From Salmonirosea sp038204185 (GTDB lineage Bacteria; Bacteroidota; Bacteroidia; Cytophagales; Spirosomataceae), in NCBI GenBank assembly GCA_038204185.1, contig JBBRDE010000002.1, positions 7,011 to 71,010 of the forward strand: a stretch of DNA of 64,000 bases, given 5' to 3'. Shown piece after piece: positions 43,244 through 52,014 of this stretch. The stretch's first letter is position 1; each line of letters opens with the position of its first letter. Below the pieces are notes generated by a model. That model was given only the letters and a program-made list of their open reading frames with translations. It searched no databases and was not told where the DNA came from. The translations under genes and the position numbers were made by a program.

Positions 43244-44677
43244 TTATGCTGAAATTTTAACCTCTATTTTACTGCCTTTGTTTGTTTTTGAATCAATTTC
43301 AAGCGTCCCATTGAGTAAACGAACCCTGGTTTTCATATTTCCAATGCCATTGTGATGGAAAGAATCCCGCGTTTTGGTACTTCTTAGCATGTCACCAAAC
43401 CCCCGGCCATTGTCCCGTACCGTCAGGCTGATTGCATTAGATGTGCGTTCAAAAATCACATCAATTCGCTGTGCACTGGAATGCTTCACGGCGTTGTTCA
43501 GGGCTTCCTGCGCCACGCGATACAGGCCGATTTCCTGCGTGGGCGTCAATCGTTCGCTTCCTTTTTTTCCTATATAGCGAATATTAATCCCTGACGAACG
43601 GGCCGTTTGATCCGACAATAACTGCAAGGCGGCTTCTAACCCAAAATCGCCCAGCACAGAAGGCATCAGATTGAAAGCTACCTCGCGGGTATTCTGAATG
43701 GTTTCCTGCAACATATCCCGGAGGTCCTCGACGCGCTGCTTCTGTTTGTCGTCCGCAAAGGGCATTTTTCTCAATTTCTCCACGTGCAGTTTCAGTCCGG
43801 TGAGCATCTGCCCGATCCCGTCATGCAGTTCGCGGGCGAAGTGCCGCCGTTCCTCCTCCTGGCCTTCTAATAGGGCCGCTGAACGTACCGTTTCTTCGGC
43901 TAGTTGAAGCTGGTACTTTTCCTCCGTTGTACGAATCAGTTTTTGTTGCGTTTCGAGTAATTCTTTGTTGGTCAGCGCCAGTTTTTCATTGGTACTTTTC
44001 AAGGCATCCTCCGATTGAGTCAGGCGGTGAATCACGCGTTTGGTATGGTTCACGACGGGTCGAAATACCAAAATCCCTTCCAGAAAAAGCACCGTCAGCG
44101 TGGCCAGGGTTAGAATCCACTCGATGCGCTCCAGGTATTGCACCCGTTCGAGGCTTTCGGCATCGAAGCGGAACACAATGGCATCCATTTGGCTGAGAAA
44201 CCGGGGCTCTTTTTCTAAAACCACTAATAAAGCCGTTGCCTTTTGAGATACAGTCGCCTCGCCGGAATCAATCATTCTCAAATTTTCGTACATCGCTTCA
44301 AACACGTCCTGTACCTGACCAAACATGACGTTCAGCTGCGGACTTTTCCGCACGACGTACTCTTTTTCCATGCGTAGCGTCCCGGTTCGCAGCTGCTCGT
44401 GGCTCTCCTGCCACAAATTCAGTAGTTTTCCAAAGTCGCTCCGATCGGCGTGGGGAATATTCTGGGTCTGCAACACGGCGAGCTTAGTCAATCGCTGACT
44501 GAGCATCCGCTGCCGTCCGGCCACATTCACCACCCGTCCGTCGTCGTTAAGGTCGCGCAGGGTTCTTTTCACAAACCATAGCCCACTGACCGTCAGAATG
44601 GCCACCAAAGTAAGCGCCAGTACGTAGTACTGCGTGAGCCGATGGGCTACCTGACGGTCGAGTTGATTTAAGGTCAT
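43244..44677 (-). CDS. NarX-like sensor histidine kinase with PilJ-type nitrate-sensing domain
   Basis: A 477-residue kinase. TM1 (about 19-37), periplasmic four-helix-bundle PilJ/NarX-like domain with the P-box-like DGRVVNVAGRQRMLSQRLTKLAV (residues 46-68) known to bind nitrate/nitrite in NarX, TM2 (about 186-207), a coiled-coil linker, then HisKA_3 with phospho-acceptor H285 in RRHFARELHDGIGQMLTGLK and HATPase_c with NNAVKHS and DNGRGFG. The start at 44677 is chosen because the upstream open frame overlaps nirD in another frame and adds low-complexity Arg/Gly-rich sequence. It signals to the response regulator at 42541. Confidence 0.88.
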   Translation of the reverse strand: MTLNQLDRQVAHRLTQYYVLALTLVAILTVSGLWFVKRTLRDLNDDGRVVNVAGRQRMLSQRLTKLAVLQTQNIPHADRSDFGKLLNLWQESHEQLRTGTLRMEKEYVVRKSPQLNVMFGQVQDVFEAMYENLRMIDSGEATVSQKATALLVVLEKEPRFLSQMDAIVFRFDAESLERVQYLERIEWILTLATLTVLFLEGILVFRPVVNHTKRVIHRLTQSEDALKSTNEKLALTNKELLETQQKLIRTTEEKYQLQLAEETVRSAALLEGQEEERRHFARELHDGIGQMLTGLKLHVEKLRKMPFADDKQKQRVEDLRDMLQETIQNTREVAFNLMPSVLGDFGLEAALQLLSDQTARSSGINIRYIGKKGSERLTPTQEIGLYRVAQEALNNAVKHSSAQRIDVIFERTSNAISLTVRDNGRGFGDMLRSTKTRDSFHHNGIGNMKTRVRLLNGTLEIDSKTNKGSKIEVKISA

Positions 44678-44679
44678 AG

Positions 44680-45033
44680 TTAAAGAGCTACGTATACCAA
44701 ACCGGCTTGTACCATGACCGGGTAGGTACGTATTTCGTACGCGTCGCCGCTCAGGCATTTCCCTGTTTGCAGGGAAAACGTCTTCTTGTGAAAAGGGCAG
44801 GCTACCTTCGGCTCGCCCTGCTGACTGCCGATCATCCCCCGCGAAAGGGCCATTTGCTGGCGATGCGGACATAGGTTGTCGGTGGCGTACCACTCGACCC
44901 GCCGGGTAAAATGATAAATGGCAATCTGCCGTCCTTCGATCAGCGCGCACGCGCCACCGTCCTGGGGCACATCCTCCACCCGGCAAGCCACATGCCAGGT
45001 AAGGTGTTTGTCAATATCTATTGTGAGCTGCAT
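44680..45033 (-). CDS. nirD: assimilatory nitrite reductase small subunit (Rieske)
   Basis: A 117-residue Rieske-type protein. The cluster-binding loops are NLCPHRQ (C55, H57) and ACPFHKKTFSL (C79, H82). Small soluble NirD subunits deliver electrons or stabilise NirB in the NADH-dependent nitrite reductase. It is translated right after nirB in a minus-strand operon; its end abuts the start of the NarX-like kinase gene (two bases). Confidence 0.9.
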   Translation of the reverse strand: MQLTIDIDKHLTWHVACRVEDVPQDGGACALIEGRQIAIYHFTRRVEWYATDNLCPHRQQMALSRGMIGSQQGEPKVACPFHKKTFSLQTGKCLSGDAYEIRTYPVMVQAGLVYVAL

Positions 45034-45113
45034 CGTTTATGAGTTTAATGTTTATGAGTACCTGCGTATAGAACCCTTAAGTACTTCTGAACTTTGGTAC
45101 TTTGTCACTCTCT

Positions 45114-47636
45114 TCAGACCCATTCCTTCGCCCGTTTCTGACCACGCATTTCCTCGAAGGTTATGGTCGGATCTTTTTCCACCGGAGCATTGACAAAATG
45201 GGTGAAGTGCTTTCGTAGTTCGGGTGTTTCGACTACCTTTTTCCATTCGCACTCATACACATCGATGAGGGCAGCCATGTCGCGTTCCAGTTCGTCGGCG
45301 ATTCCCAGCACATCGTCCACCACTACGGCTTTGAGGTAGGTCAGGCCGCCTTCCATTTTGTTGAGCCAGGTGGCGGTACGGGTCAGCGGATCGGCAGTTT
45401 TGATATAAAACATCAGGAAACGGTCGATCAACTTGATGCAGGTTTCCTTATCCACGTCCGTCACAAACAACTGCGCGTGTTGTGGTTTGGAGCCGCCGTT
45501 GCCACATACGTACAGGTTCCAGCCTTTCTCAGTGGCAATGATGCCAAAATCCTTACTCTGTGCTTCGGCGCATTCGCGGATACAGCCCGATACCGCCGAT
45601 TTCAACTTGTGCGGTGATCGGATTCCCTTGTAGCGATTCTCGATTTCTACGGCAAAGCTCACCGCATCCTGCACCCCAAAACGGCACCAGGTACTTCCGA
45701 CGCAGCTTTTCACCGTACGAAGTGCCTTGCCATAGGCATGGCCGCTCTCGAAACCCGCCGCAATCAATTCTTCCCAGATGGTAGGTAGGTCGCCCACGTG
45801 CGCGCCGAAAAGGTCGATCCGCTGACCACCCGTGATTTTGGTGTACAGGCCGTACTTCTGCGCCACGGCTCCGATGACGATCAGTTTTTCCGGGGTAATT
45901 TCGCCGCCCGGAATCCGGGGTACCACCGAGTAGGTACCCCCCTTCTGGATATTGGCAAGGAAACGATCGTTGGAATCCTGCACAGGAGCAAGGCCTTTTT
46001 CCAAAACGTTTTCGTTCCAAAGGCTTGCCAGGAGGGAGGCTACGAGCGGCTTACAGGTTTCGCAACCGTCGCCTTTTCCGAACTGATCCAGCACGGCATT
46101 GTAGGTACGCAGGTCGTTTATTTTCACCAGGTCGAGCAATTCCTGCCGCGTGTACTCGAAGTGCTCGCAGACCAGATTACGCACATACAGCCCCTGCTGC
46201 TTCATGACACCCTGAATCAAATCCTTGACCAGGGGCGTGCAACCGCCACAGCCTGTACAGGCTTTGGTTACTTTTTTTAGCGCATCGACGGTCGTATGGC
46301 CATTCTCCCCTACCTCATGGCAAATCATGGCTTTGGAAATGGCTTCGCAGGAACAGATCAATGCCTCATCGGGTAGCCCCATGACACCCGCCCCAGCACT
46401 TTCTTCCCCCCCGCGCGAACCCAATATCAGGTCTTCGGGGTCGGGCGGCAGGATGGTCAGATTCTTGCAGGTTTGCAGTAGCATGCTATATTGCTCTGCG
46501 TCCCCGATCAAAATTCCGCCCAGCAAGTGCTTGCCATCAGCCGAAATATTGATGCGTTTATAAACTCCCTTGGCTTTGTTCTCGTAGCGAACGGTGCGGC
46601 AGGCGGGTTCTTCCACGAACGGATCGCCAAAACTAGCCACGTCCACGCCGATCAATTTGAGTTTGGTAGACATATCGTAAGGCTTGAACTCCTTGCTACC
46701 GCCCGTAAGCTGAGTCGCCACCACGTCGGCCATTTCGTAGCCGGGAGCGACCAGGCCGTAAATCATGTGGTGAGCCAGGGCGCACTCGCCGATGGCAAAT
46801 ATGGCAGGGTCGTTGGTTTGCAGCAGCTCATTGACCACCACCCCGCCACGTGGGTGGGTTTCGAGTCCGGCGTGCTTGGCCAATTCATCGCGCGGACGGA
46901 TGCCCGCCGAAATCACCAGCATGTCCACATCGAGTTTGGTACCATCCTCGAACAATAGCCCGTCAATGCAGTCGTCGCCCGTAATCTCGCGGGTACTTTT
47001 AGAGAGATGTACGCGCAGGCCCAGATTTTCGAGTTGATCCTTTAATAGATCAGAACCCGCCGCGTCGATTTGCCGGGGCATCAGGCGCGGGGCAAACTCG
47101 ATGACGTGCGCTTCCTGCATACCCAGATCGAGCAGTGCTTTGGCTGCTTCCAGTCCGAGGAGCCCGCCTCCAAGTACCGCTCCTTTCCGGGCTTTTTTGG
47201 CATACGAACCCATCATTTCCAGATCTTCGATGGTACGGTAGACGAACACGCCTTCCTTCTCTACACCCGCTACGGGCGGCACAAAAGCCCCCGAACCCGT
47301 TGCCAGTACCAGATAGTCATAATCAACTACGATCCCGTGGTGCGAGCGAACTGTTTTCAGTTCGCGGTCAATCGCTACTACGGGATCGGACAGATACAAT
47401 GAAATATCATTTTCACGGTACCAGTCTACCGGAGCCAGTAGCAGATCGTCCGCTGACTTACCGTCGAAAAAAGAGCTTAAATGGACGCGATCGTAGGCAG
47501 CACGCGGTTCTTCCCCAAAAACCGTAATGTTGAAATCAGTCCGTTTTTCAATTTTGGCCAACAGCTTTTCGCAAAACTTGAAGCCCACCATGCCGTTGCC
47601 CACCACAACGACTTGTTTTGTTTTGGTAGTGTTCAT
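45114..47636 (-). CDS. nirB: NADH-dependent assimilatory nitrite reductase large subunit
   Basis: An 840-residue NirB. FAD/NADH domain (VVVVGNGMVGFKFCEKL, ATGSGAFVPPVAGVE, VLGGGLLGLEAAKALLDLGM), BFD-like [2Fe-2S] domain (ALICSCEAISKAM, ACTGCGGCTPLV), then the nitrite/sulfite reductase ferredoxin-like half and the siroheme/[4Fe-4S] domain with SCVGSTWCRFG (C-x5-C) and VSGCIRECAEAQ (C-x3-C). Catalyses six-electron reduction of nitrite to ammonium. A GTTTATGAGT direct repeat separates it from nirD. Siroheme is supplied by the SUMT gene diverging upstream and by the 58363 gene. Confidence 0.95.
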   Translation of the reverse strand: MNTTKTKQVVVVGNGMVGFKFCEKLLAKIEKRTDFNITVFGEEPRAAYDRVHLSSFFDGKSADDLLLAPVDWYRENDISLYLSDPVVAIDRELKTVRSHHGIVVDYDYLVLATGSGAFVPPVAGVEKEGVFVYRTIEDLEMMGSYAKKARKGAVLGGGLLGLEAAKALLDLGMQEAHVIEFAPRLMPRQIDAAGSDLLKDQLENLGLRVHLSKSTREITGDDCIDGLLFEDGTKLDVDMLVISAGIRPRDELAKHAGLETHPRGGVVVNELLQTNDPAIFAIGECALAHHMIYGLVAPGYEMADVVATQLTGGSKEFKPYDMSTKLKLIGVDVASFGDPFVEEPACRTVRYENKAKGVYKRINISADGKHLLGGILIGDAEQYSMLLQTCKNLTILPPDPEDLILGSRGGEESAGAGVMGLPDEALICSCEAISKAMICHEVGENGHTTVDALKKVTKACTGCGGCTPLVKDLIQGVMKQQGLYVRNLVCEHFEYTRQELLDLVKINDLRTYNAVLDQFGKGDGCETCKPLVASLLASLWNENVLEKGLAPVQDSNDRFLANIQKGGTYSVVPRIPGGEITPEKLIVIGAVAQKYGLYTKITGGQRIDLFGAHVGDLPTIWEELIAAGFESGHAYGKALRTVKSCVGSTWCRFGVQDAVSFAVEIENRYKGIRSPHKLKSAVSGCIRECAEAQSKDFGIIATEKGWNLYVCGNGGSKPQHAQLFVTDVDKETCIKLIDRFLMFYIKTADPLTRTATWLNKMEGGLTYLKAVVVDDVLGIADELERDMAALIDVYECEWKKVVETPELRKHFTHFVNAPVEKDPTITFEEMRGQKRAKEWV

Positions 47637-47904
47637 AGTTAATAGTAACTATTAAATTGGTAAAACCCTGTACTTTTATTGAACTTTTCATAGATTACCA
47701 TCAAATCTTAATCTATTAGTACATATCAAAATTAAATCGTGTTTTCTTAATATCCTAACTAATTATTTCTTTTTTAGTTAATTTTTAAACTTATTTTTTG
47801 GTAAAATCATTGTTTTATAAAATTATGAGTATAAATTTGAACCACTAAAACACGTAGTTATTCATTACTACACTTGGTACAATTCTAATATTCATCTATT
47901 ATAT

Positions 47905-48726
47905 ATGAATAAGTTTAGTACACCAAAAATCACACTCGTAGGAGCCGGCCCTGGCGACGAAGAGCTGATCACCCTCAAAGGAGTCAAAGCTTTGGAAGGT
48001 GCCGATGCTGTGCTCTATGATGATCTGGCCAACCGAGCCCTGCTGGATTACTGTCCGGCCAATTGCCTAAAGATATATGTAGGAAAACGCGTGGGGCGTC
48101 ACTCATTCCGCCAGGACGAAATCAACAGCCTTCTCGTTCGATTGGCCCGCAGGCGCGGCCACGTGGTTCGGTTGAAGGGCGGTGATCCGTTCGTGTTCGG
48201 GCGGGGACACGAAGAAGCCGAACACGCCCGGCAGCACGGAATTGCCTGCGAGGTGGTACCTGGTGTATCAAGTTGCCTGGCCGTACCGGCGTTGCAGGGC
48301 ATTCCGGTTACGCGCCGGGGCGTGAGCGAAAGCTTCTGGGTTATTACGGGTACCACGCGCTCTGGTGAACTGTCGGACGACCTTCACCTGGCAGCGCAAT
48401 CGAACGCGACGGTCGTGGTACTAATGGGCATGAGAAAACTTAGTGAAATATGCGACTTGTACGCACGGCTTGGGCGGGGACACCTACCCATGGCCGTGAT
48501 ACAGAACGGAACGCGCGCCAACGAACTATGCGTGGTAGGTCGGGCGTGGGAAATGCCGAATTTGATGGAAGAATATAGTCGCCGGAAGCAAGAGGTGGGG
48601 GCCTCTTCTTTGGGACTGGATGGGCCGGCTATTCTCGTGATTGGTGAAGCAGTGGCTTTGCACCCGGCTTATATGCTGGATTGCTTGCAAAGCCTTCCTC
48701 GCCTGTCGGATCGGGTGGCGGCCTAA
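47905..48726 (+). CDS. cobA: uroporphyrinogen-III C-methyltransferase (SUMT)
   Basis: A 273-residue tetrapyrrole methylase: ITLVGAGPGDEELITLKGVKAL, VRLKGGDPFVFGRGHEEAEHA, EVVPGVSSCLAVPALQGIPVTRRG, and TVVVLMGMRKLSEI are all present. It makes precorrin-2 from uroporphyrinogen III, the first dedicated step to siroheme, the cofactor of NirB. It diverges from nirB across a 268-bp AT-rich intergenic region that should carry the promoters of both. The second and third siroheme steps are the task of the gene at 58363. Confidence 0.93.
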   Translation: MNKFSTPKITLVGAGPGDEELITLKGVKALEGADAVLYDDLANRALLDYCPANCLKIYVGKRVGRHSFRQDEINSLLVRLARRRGHVVRLKGGDPFVFGRGHEEAEHARQHGIACEVVPGVSSCLAVPALQGIPVTRRGVSESFWVITGTTRSGELSDDLHLAAQSNATVVVLMGMRKLSEICDLYARLGRGHLPMAVIQNGTRANELCVVGRAWEMPNLMEEYSRRKQEVGASSLGLDGPAILVIGEAVALHPAYMLDCLQSLPRLSDRVAA

Positions 48727-48733
48727 TAAAAAA

Positions 48734-48769
48734 GGCCGATCCGGTGTGGGGGCACCTTGTGGATCGGCC
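48734..48769 (+). terminator. long hairpin after cobA
   Basis: GGCCGATCC and GGATCGGCC enclose a second stem GGTG/CACC. An A-run precedes the 5' arm, which would be a T-run on the minus strand; the plus side lacks a solid T-tract. It follows the cobA stop by 7 bp. Confidence 0.5.
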
Positions 48770-48964
48770 GTACAGGGTTTGTCTATTTTAAACACAAACA
48801 TTTCAAAGAAAATGAAAAAACTCCGATAACCCAAATTACTTCCGTTCGCCTCGGGTCTGCCGCGAGTCCATGAGAGCCTGGTTTGCCTTTACGCTACTCC
48901 TCACCGTGAGGATGATACAGGAATGCTATGCACTTATTTTTCACTTTTTTTGAAACAAGTCTTT

Positions 48965-50323
48965 ATGAAAATAGCTACAAAAACATATGGGTTGCTGGGT
49001 TTGGTGCTGGGTTTGCTACCCGCCCGGCTCATGGCCCAATTCACGTTATCGGGGCAGGTACGCACCCGCACCGAACTCCGCGACGGATTCGGTAGCCCGC
49101 TTAACGAAAACCAGGACGCGGCCCTGTTCACCTCCCAACGCACGCGCCTCAACGTGAGCTACGAGGGGTTCCGCACCAAATTCTTCGTTGCCGTGCAGGA
49201 TGTGCGGGTGTGGGGGCAAGATGCCGCCACTAATAATCGCACGACCAATGCCGACCTGAACGGTCTGATGTTGCACGAAGCCTGGGCCGAAATCGGCCTG
49301 CTGGACACGGCTATCACAAAAACCGGACGTACTCTATCGCTGAAAATAGGGCGACAGGAACTGCTCTACGACGACAGCCGTCTTCTGGGTAACCTCGACT
49401 GGCTGCAACAGGCCCGCCGCCACGACGCGGCTGTTTTGAAATACAAAAAGAACGGTTTTATGGCGCATCTGGGTGCCGCGTATAATCAGAACCGTGAGGC
49501 TAACGCCGGGCAGATTTATAACGGGGTACCCTCGGGGTACCCTGCCGGAACCAACGGGATCGGCACAGCCTACAAGTCGTTGCAGTACCTTTATTTGGGC
49601 AAAAAGCTAAAACAGGGAATGGCTTCTTTTTTGATCTTAAAAGACGACTTCAATCGCTACGCGCTGGATAGTACCCAAGCAAAAGTATGGCAAAAAGGTA
49701 CCTGGAACCGGGTTACGCTGGGGCCCTACCTGAATACGAAAATCGGCAAAAATCTGGGCGTCACAGCAAGTGCCTATGTACAAATGGGTGAGGATAAGGA
49801 CGGAAAAAGCCTGAATGCTTCCACCTTTTCGATCAGCACAGCCTACAAGGTACATCCCAATCTTACCGTGGGGCCGGGCGTGGACTACTTGTCGGGCAAT
49901 GCCCCCGGCAATTCCCGCTCGCACCGCTTCGATCCGCTGTATGGTACCCCGCACAAATTCTGGGGACAGATGGATTATTTCTACGTAGCCAATGGTTTCG
50001 GACCGGGTGGACTGGTGAATTACTACCTAAAATCAGCCTTCACGATCACCAAAAAGATAACAGGCACGGCAGACTACCACGTTTTCCAAAGTCCTAACGA
50101 GGTGAGGGTAGGCGATAAACCGCTAAGCAGTAAATCGTTCGGTAGTGAGTTCGACCTAATTCTAAATTACAAAATGCTCCCCACCGTGGGGATACAGCTC
50201 GGCTACGCCCACTATTTCAGTACCCCCACACTGGCAGCAGTGAAAGATGTCTCTAATCCCAAGCAGGGAGCTAACTGGGCATACCTGATGATTAATGTGA
50301 CACCGCTGTTTTTATCAAAATGA
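48965..50323 (+). CDS. alginate-export-family outer-membrane porin
   Basis: A 452-residue beta-barrel protein. Signal peptide MKIATKTYGLLGLVLGLLPARLMAQ; then FTLSGQVRTRTELRDGFGSPLNENQDAALFTSQRTRLNVSYEG, the start of the Alginate_exp domain, and alternating barrel strands to the final WAYLMINVTPLFLSK. In Bacteroidota this porin type is a regular member of nitrate assimilation clusters and is thought to allow nitrate across the outer membrane (inference from context). The ATG at 48965 is used because it opens the signal peptide. Confidence 0.8.
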   Translation: MKIATKTYGLLGLVLGLLPARLMAQFTLSGQVRTRTELRDGFGSPLNENQDAALFTSQRTRLNVSYEGFRTKFFVAVQDVRVWGQDAATNNRTTNADLNGLMLHEAWAEIGLLDTAITKTGRTLSLKIGRQELLYDDSRLLGNLDWLQQARRHDAAVLKYKKNGFMAHLGAAYNQNREANAGQIYNGVPSGYPAGTNGIGTAYKSLQYLYLGKKLKQGMASFLILKDDFNRYALDSTQAKVWQKGTWNRVTLGPYLNTKIGKNLGVTASAYVQMGEDKDGKSLNASTFSISTAYKVHPNLTVGPGVDYLSGNAPGNSRSHRFDPLYGTPHKFWGQMDYFYVANGFGPGGLVNYYLKSAFTITKKITGTADYHVFQSPNEVRVGDKPLSSKSFGSEFDLILNYKMLPTVGIQLGYAHYFSTPTLAAVKDVSNPKQGANWAYLMINVTPLFLSK

Positions 50324-50327
50324 TGAC

Positions 50328-50348
50328 TTATGGCCGATGGCTGTTAGC
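50328..50348. repeat. GGCCGATGGC-type dispersed repeat
   Basis: TTATGGCCGATGGCTGTTAGC, related in inverted or direct fashion to the elements at 27505 and 38647. Intergenic. Confidence 0.35.
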
Positions 50349-50354
50349 ATAGTT

Positions 50355-50558
50355 TGCGATTCCAGCGTGCAGTCACGAATCCTCAGATTGTGCACTTGCA
50401 GTGCACGAGCGTTACAAACGCTCTTCTCGACCCGTTCGCAACAGCGTGTTCCGGTCGCAGACGCAAACGAGCGATACAATCGCAAACCAGCATGAGTCGC
50501 AGGCGTACACGAGCGCCAATATTCTCTCATTCACTCAATCACTCATTCAAAATTACTC
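50355..50558. repeat. short-repeat patch upstream of the nitrate transporter
   Basis: The patch contains GTGCAC twice around TTGCA, a hairpin AGCGTTACAAACGCT, several CGCAGACG/GTCGCAG units and, at the end, CTCATTCACTCAATCACTCATTC. The first part resembles the CGTTCGCAGACG-type intergenic repeats of this phylum, and the last part matches the ATTCACTCATTC string near 31950 and 62151. It lies where the leader of the narK-like gene should be. Confidence 0.4.
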
Positions 50559-50559
50559 T

Positions 50560-51843
50560 ATGAAACCTCTCGAAAAACTAAACGTATTCAGCTTCAAGGG
50601 CGTACAGATGCGCTCATTCCATCTCTCGTGGATGGCCTTCTTCATGTGCTTCTTCGGCTGGTTTGGCCTGGCTCCGCTGATGAAAGTCATCAAGGACGAT
50701 TTAGGCCTGAGCAAGGAACAGATCGGTAATATTATCATTGCTTCCGTAGCCGCTACGGTCGTGGCGCGGGTGCTGATCGGACGCCTGTGCGATACCTACG
50801 GCCCGCGTAAAACCTATACCGTACTGCTGGCCGTTTGCGCTATTCCGGTAATGGCGGTGGGCCTGTCGTACAACTACGAAACCTTCCTGTTATTCCGGCT
50901 TGCGATTGGCGTCATAGGGGCTTCGTTCGTCATCACGCAGTACCATACATCGGTCATGTTCGACCCTAAAATCGTCGGTACGGCCAATGCCGTATCGGGC
51001 GGCTGGGGCAACTTGGGCGGCGGGGTTACCAACATGGTCATGCCACTAATTTTTGCCGGGTTTGTAGGCTTGGGGTACCTGCCCAGCGCGGCCTGGCGGC
51101 TGGCGATGATCGTACCGGGGGTATTGCTGCTCGTCATTGCGGCACTATACTGGTTCTACACCAAGGATACCCCTGCGGGGAATTTCAACGAATTGCCTGA
51201 TCGCAAAGTAAATAAGAAAGAAAGTTCGCTGGGCGAAGCGGCCAAAGATTACCGTACCTGGATTCTGTTTCTGGCCTATGGTGCCTGCTTCGGCATTGAG
51301 GTGACGTTCGACAACGTAGCGGCGCTCTACTTTGCCGAGAAATATGGCACAAGCCTGATGATGGCGGGTGTGCTGGCGGGGTCGTTCGGCTTTATGAATC
51401 TCTTTGCGCGAGCCATGGGCGGCATCGTCGCAGACAAGGTAGGCAGTCGCTTCGGCATGGCGGGCAAAGGGCTACTCCTGGCCGGACTGCTGGTACTGGA
51501 AGGAATTGGGATCATCTATTTCGGTCTGACGGACAATATCACGCTGGCGATCATCGCCATGATCACGTTTGCAATGTTCCTCAAAATGGCAAACGGCACC
51601 ACCTACGCCATGGTACCTTTCATCAACCGCAAGGCACTAGGCTCTGTAAGCGGAATCGTGGGCGCTGGCGGTAATGTCGGGGCCGTGCTGGCGGGTTTTC
51701 TGTTCAAATCGCCTTCCATTACCTACTCACAAGCTTTTATGTACATCGGCATCGCCGTAGCCGTAGTGGGCGGGATCGTGGCACTTACCCGCTTCTCCCT
51801 GCGCGAGGTACCTGTGAGTGAAAGCGAGTTGGTGGCAGCATAA
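50560..51843 (+). CDS. narK: nitrate/nitrite transporter, NarK/NasA-type MFS
   Basis: A 427-residue major facilitator with 12 helices. Starts FHLSWMAFFMCFFGWFGLAPLMKVI, the opening of NNP-family transporters; the nitrate signatures are visible as GGWGNLGGGVTNMVMP (first half) and GSVSGIVGAGGNVGAVLAGFLF (second half). Conserved arginines occur in VVARVLIGRLCD and in NLFARAMGGIVAD. It brings nitrate (or exchanges nitrite) across the inner membrane, feeding the reductase downstream. The ATG at 50560 is selected; an upstream open extension consists of repeat sequence. Confidence 0.92.
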   Translation: MKPLEKLNVFSFKGVQMRSFHLSWMAFFMCFFGWFGLAPLMKVIKDDLGLSKEQIGNIIIASVAATVVARVLIGRLCDTYGPRKTYTVLLAVCAIPVMAVGLSYNYETFLLFRLAIGVIGASFVITQYHTSVMFDPKIVGTANAVSGGWGNLGGGVTNMVMPLIFAGFVGLGYLPSAAWRLAMIVPGVLLLVIAALYWFYTKDTPAGNFNELPDRKVNKKESSLGEAAKDYRTWILFLAYGACFGIEVTFDNVAALYFAEKYGTSLMMAGVLAGSFGFMNLFARAMGGIVADKVGSRFGMAGKGLLLAGLLVLEGIGIIYFGLTDNITLAIIAMITFAMFLKMANGTTYAMVPFINRKALGSVSGIVGAGGNVGAVLAGFLFKSPSITYSQAFMYIGIAVAVVGGIVALTRFSLREVPVSESELVAA

Positions 51844-51844
51844 G

Positions 51845-52014
51845 ATTGTGTAATTGTTGAATTGTGTAATCGTGTAATTGTTTTGTCTATCAATTTCATG
51901 ATTACTCTTAACTAATTTGTTATGAGTACTTTAAAATCACTTCATACTTCTGGGATAGATGATTCCGAACAAAGCATTCGGACAAATCCGGCAACAGTTC
52001 AACAATTACACAAT
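51845..52014. repeat. 17-bp perfect inverted repeat flanking the nitrate reductase start
   Basis: ATTGTGTAATTGTTGAA at 51845-51861 is the exact reverse complement of TTCAACAATTACACAAT at 51998-52014. The right arm lies inside the reading frame, encoding part of VQQLHNSTIQQ. Similar AACAATTCAACA runs occur before the HMA gene at 11563. Confidence 0.8.

Noticed and set aside
44678..44986. 103-codon N-terminal extension of the NarX-like kinase
   Set aside because: It overlaps nirD completely in another frame and adds Arg/Gly-rich sequence; the kinase start at 44677 gives a normal N-terminal transmembrane helix.
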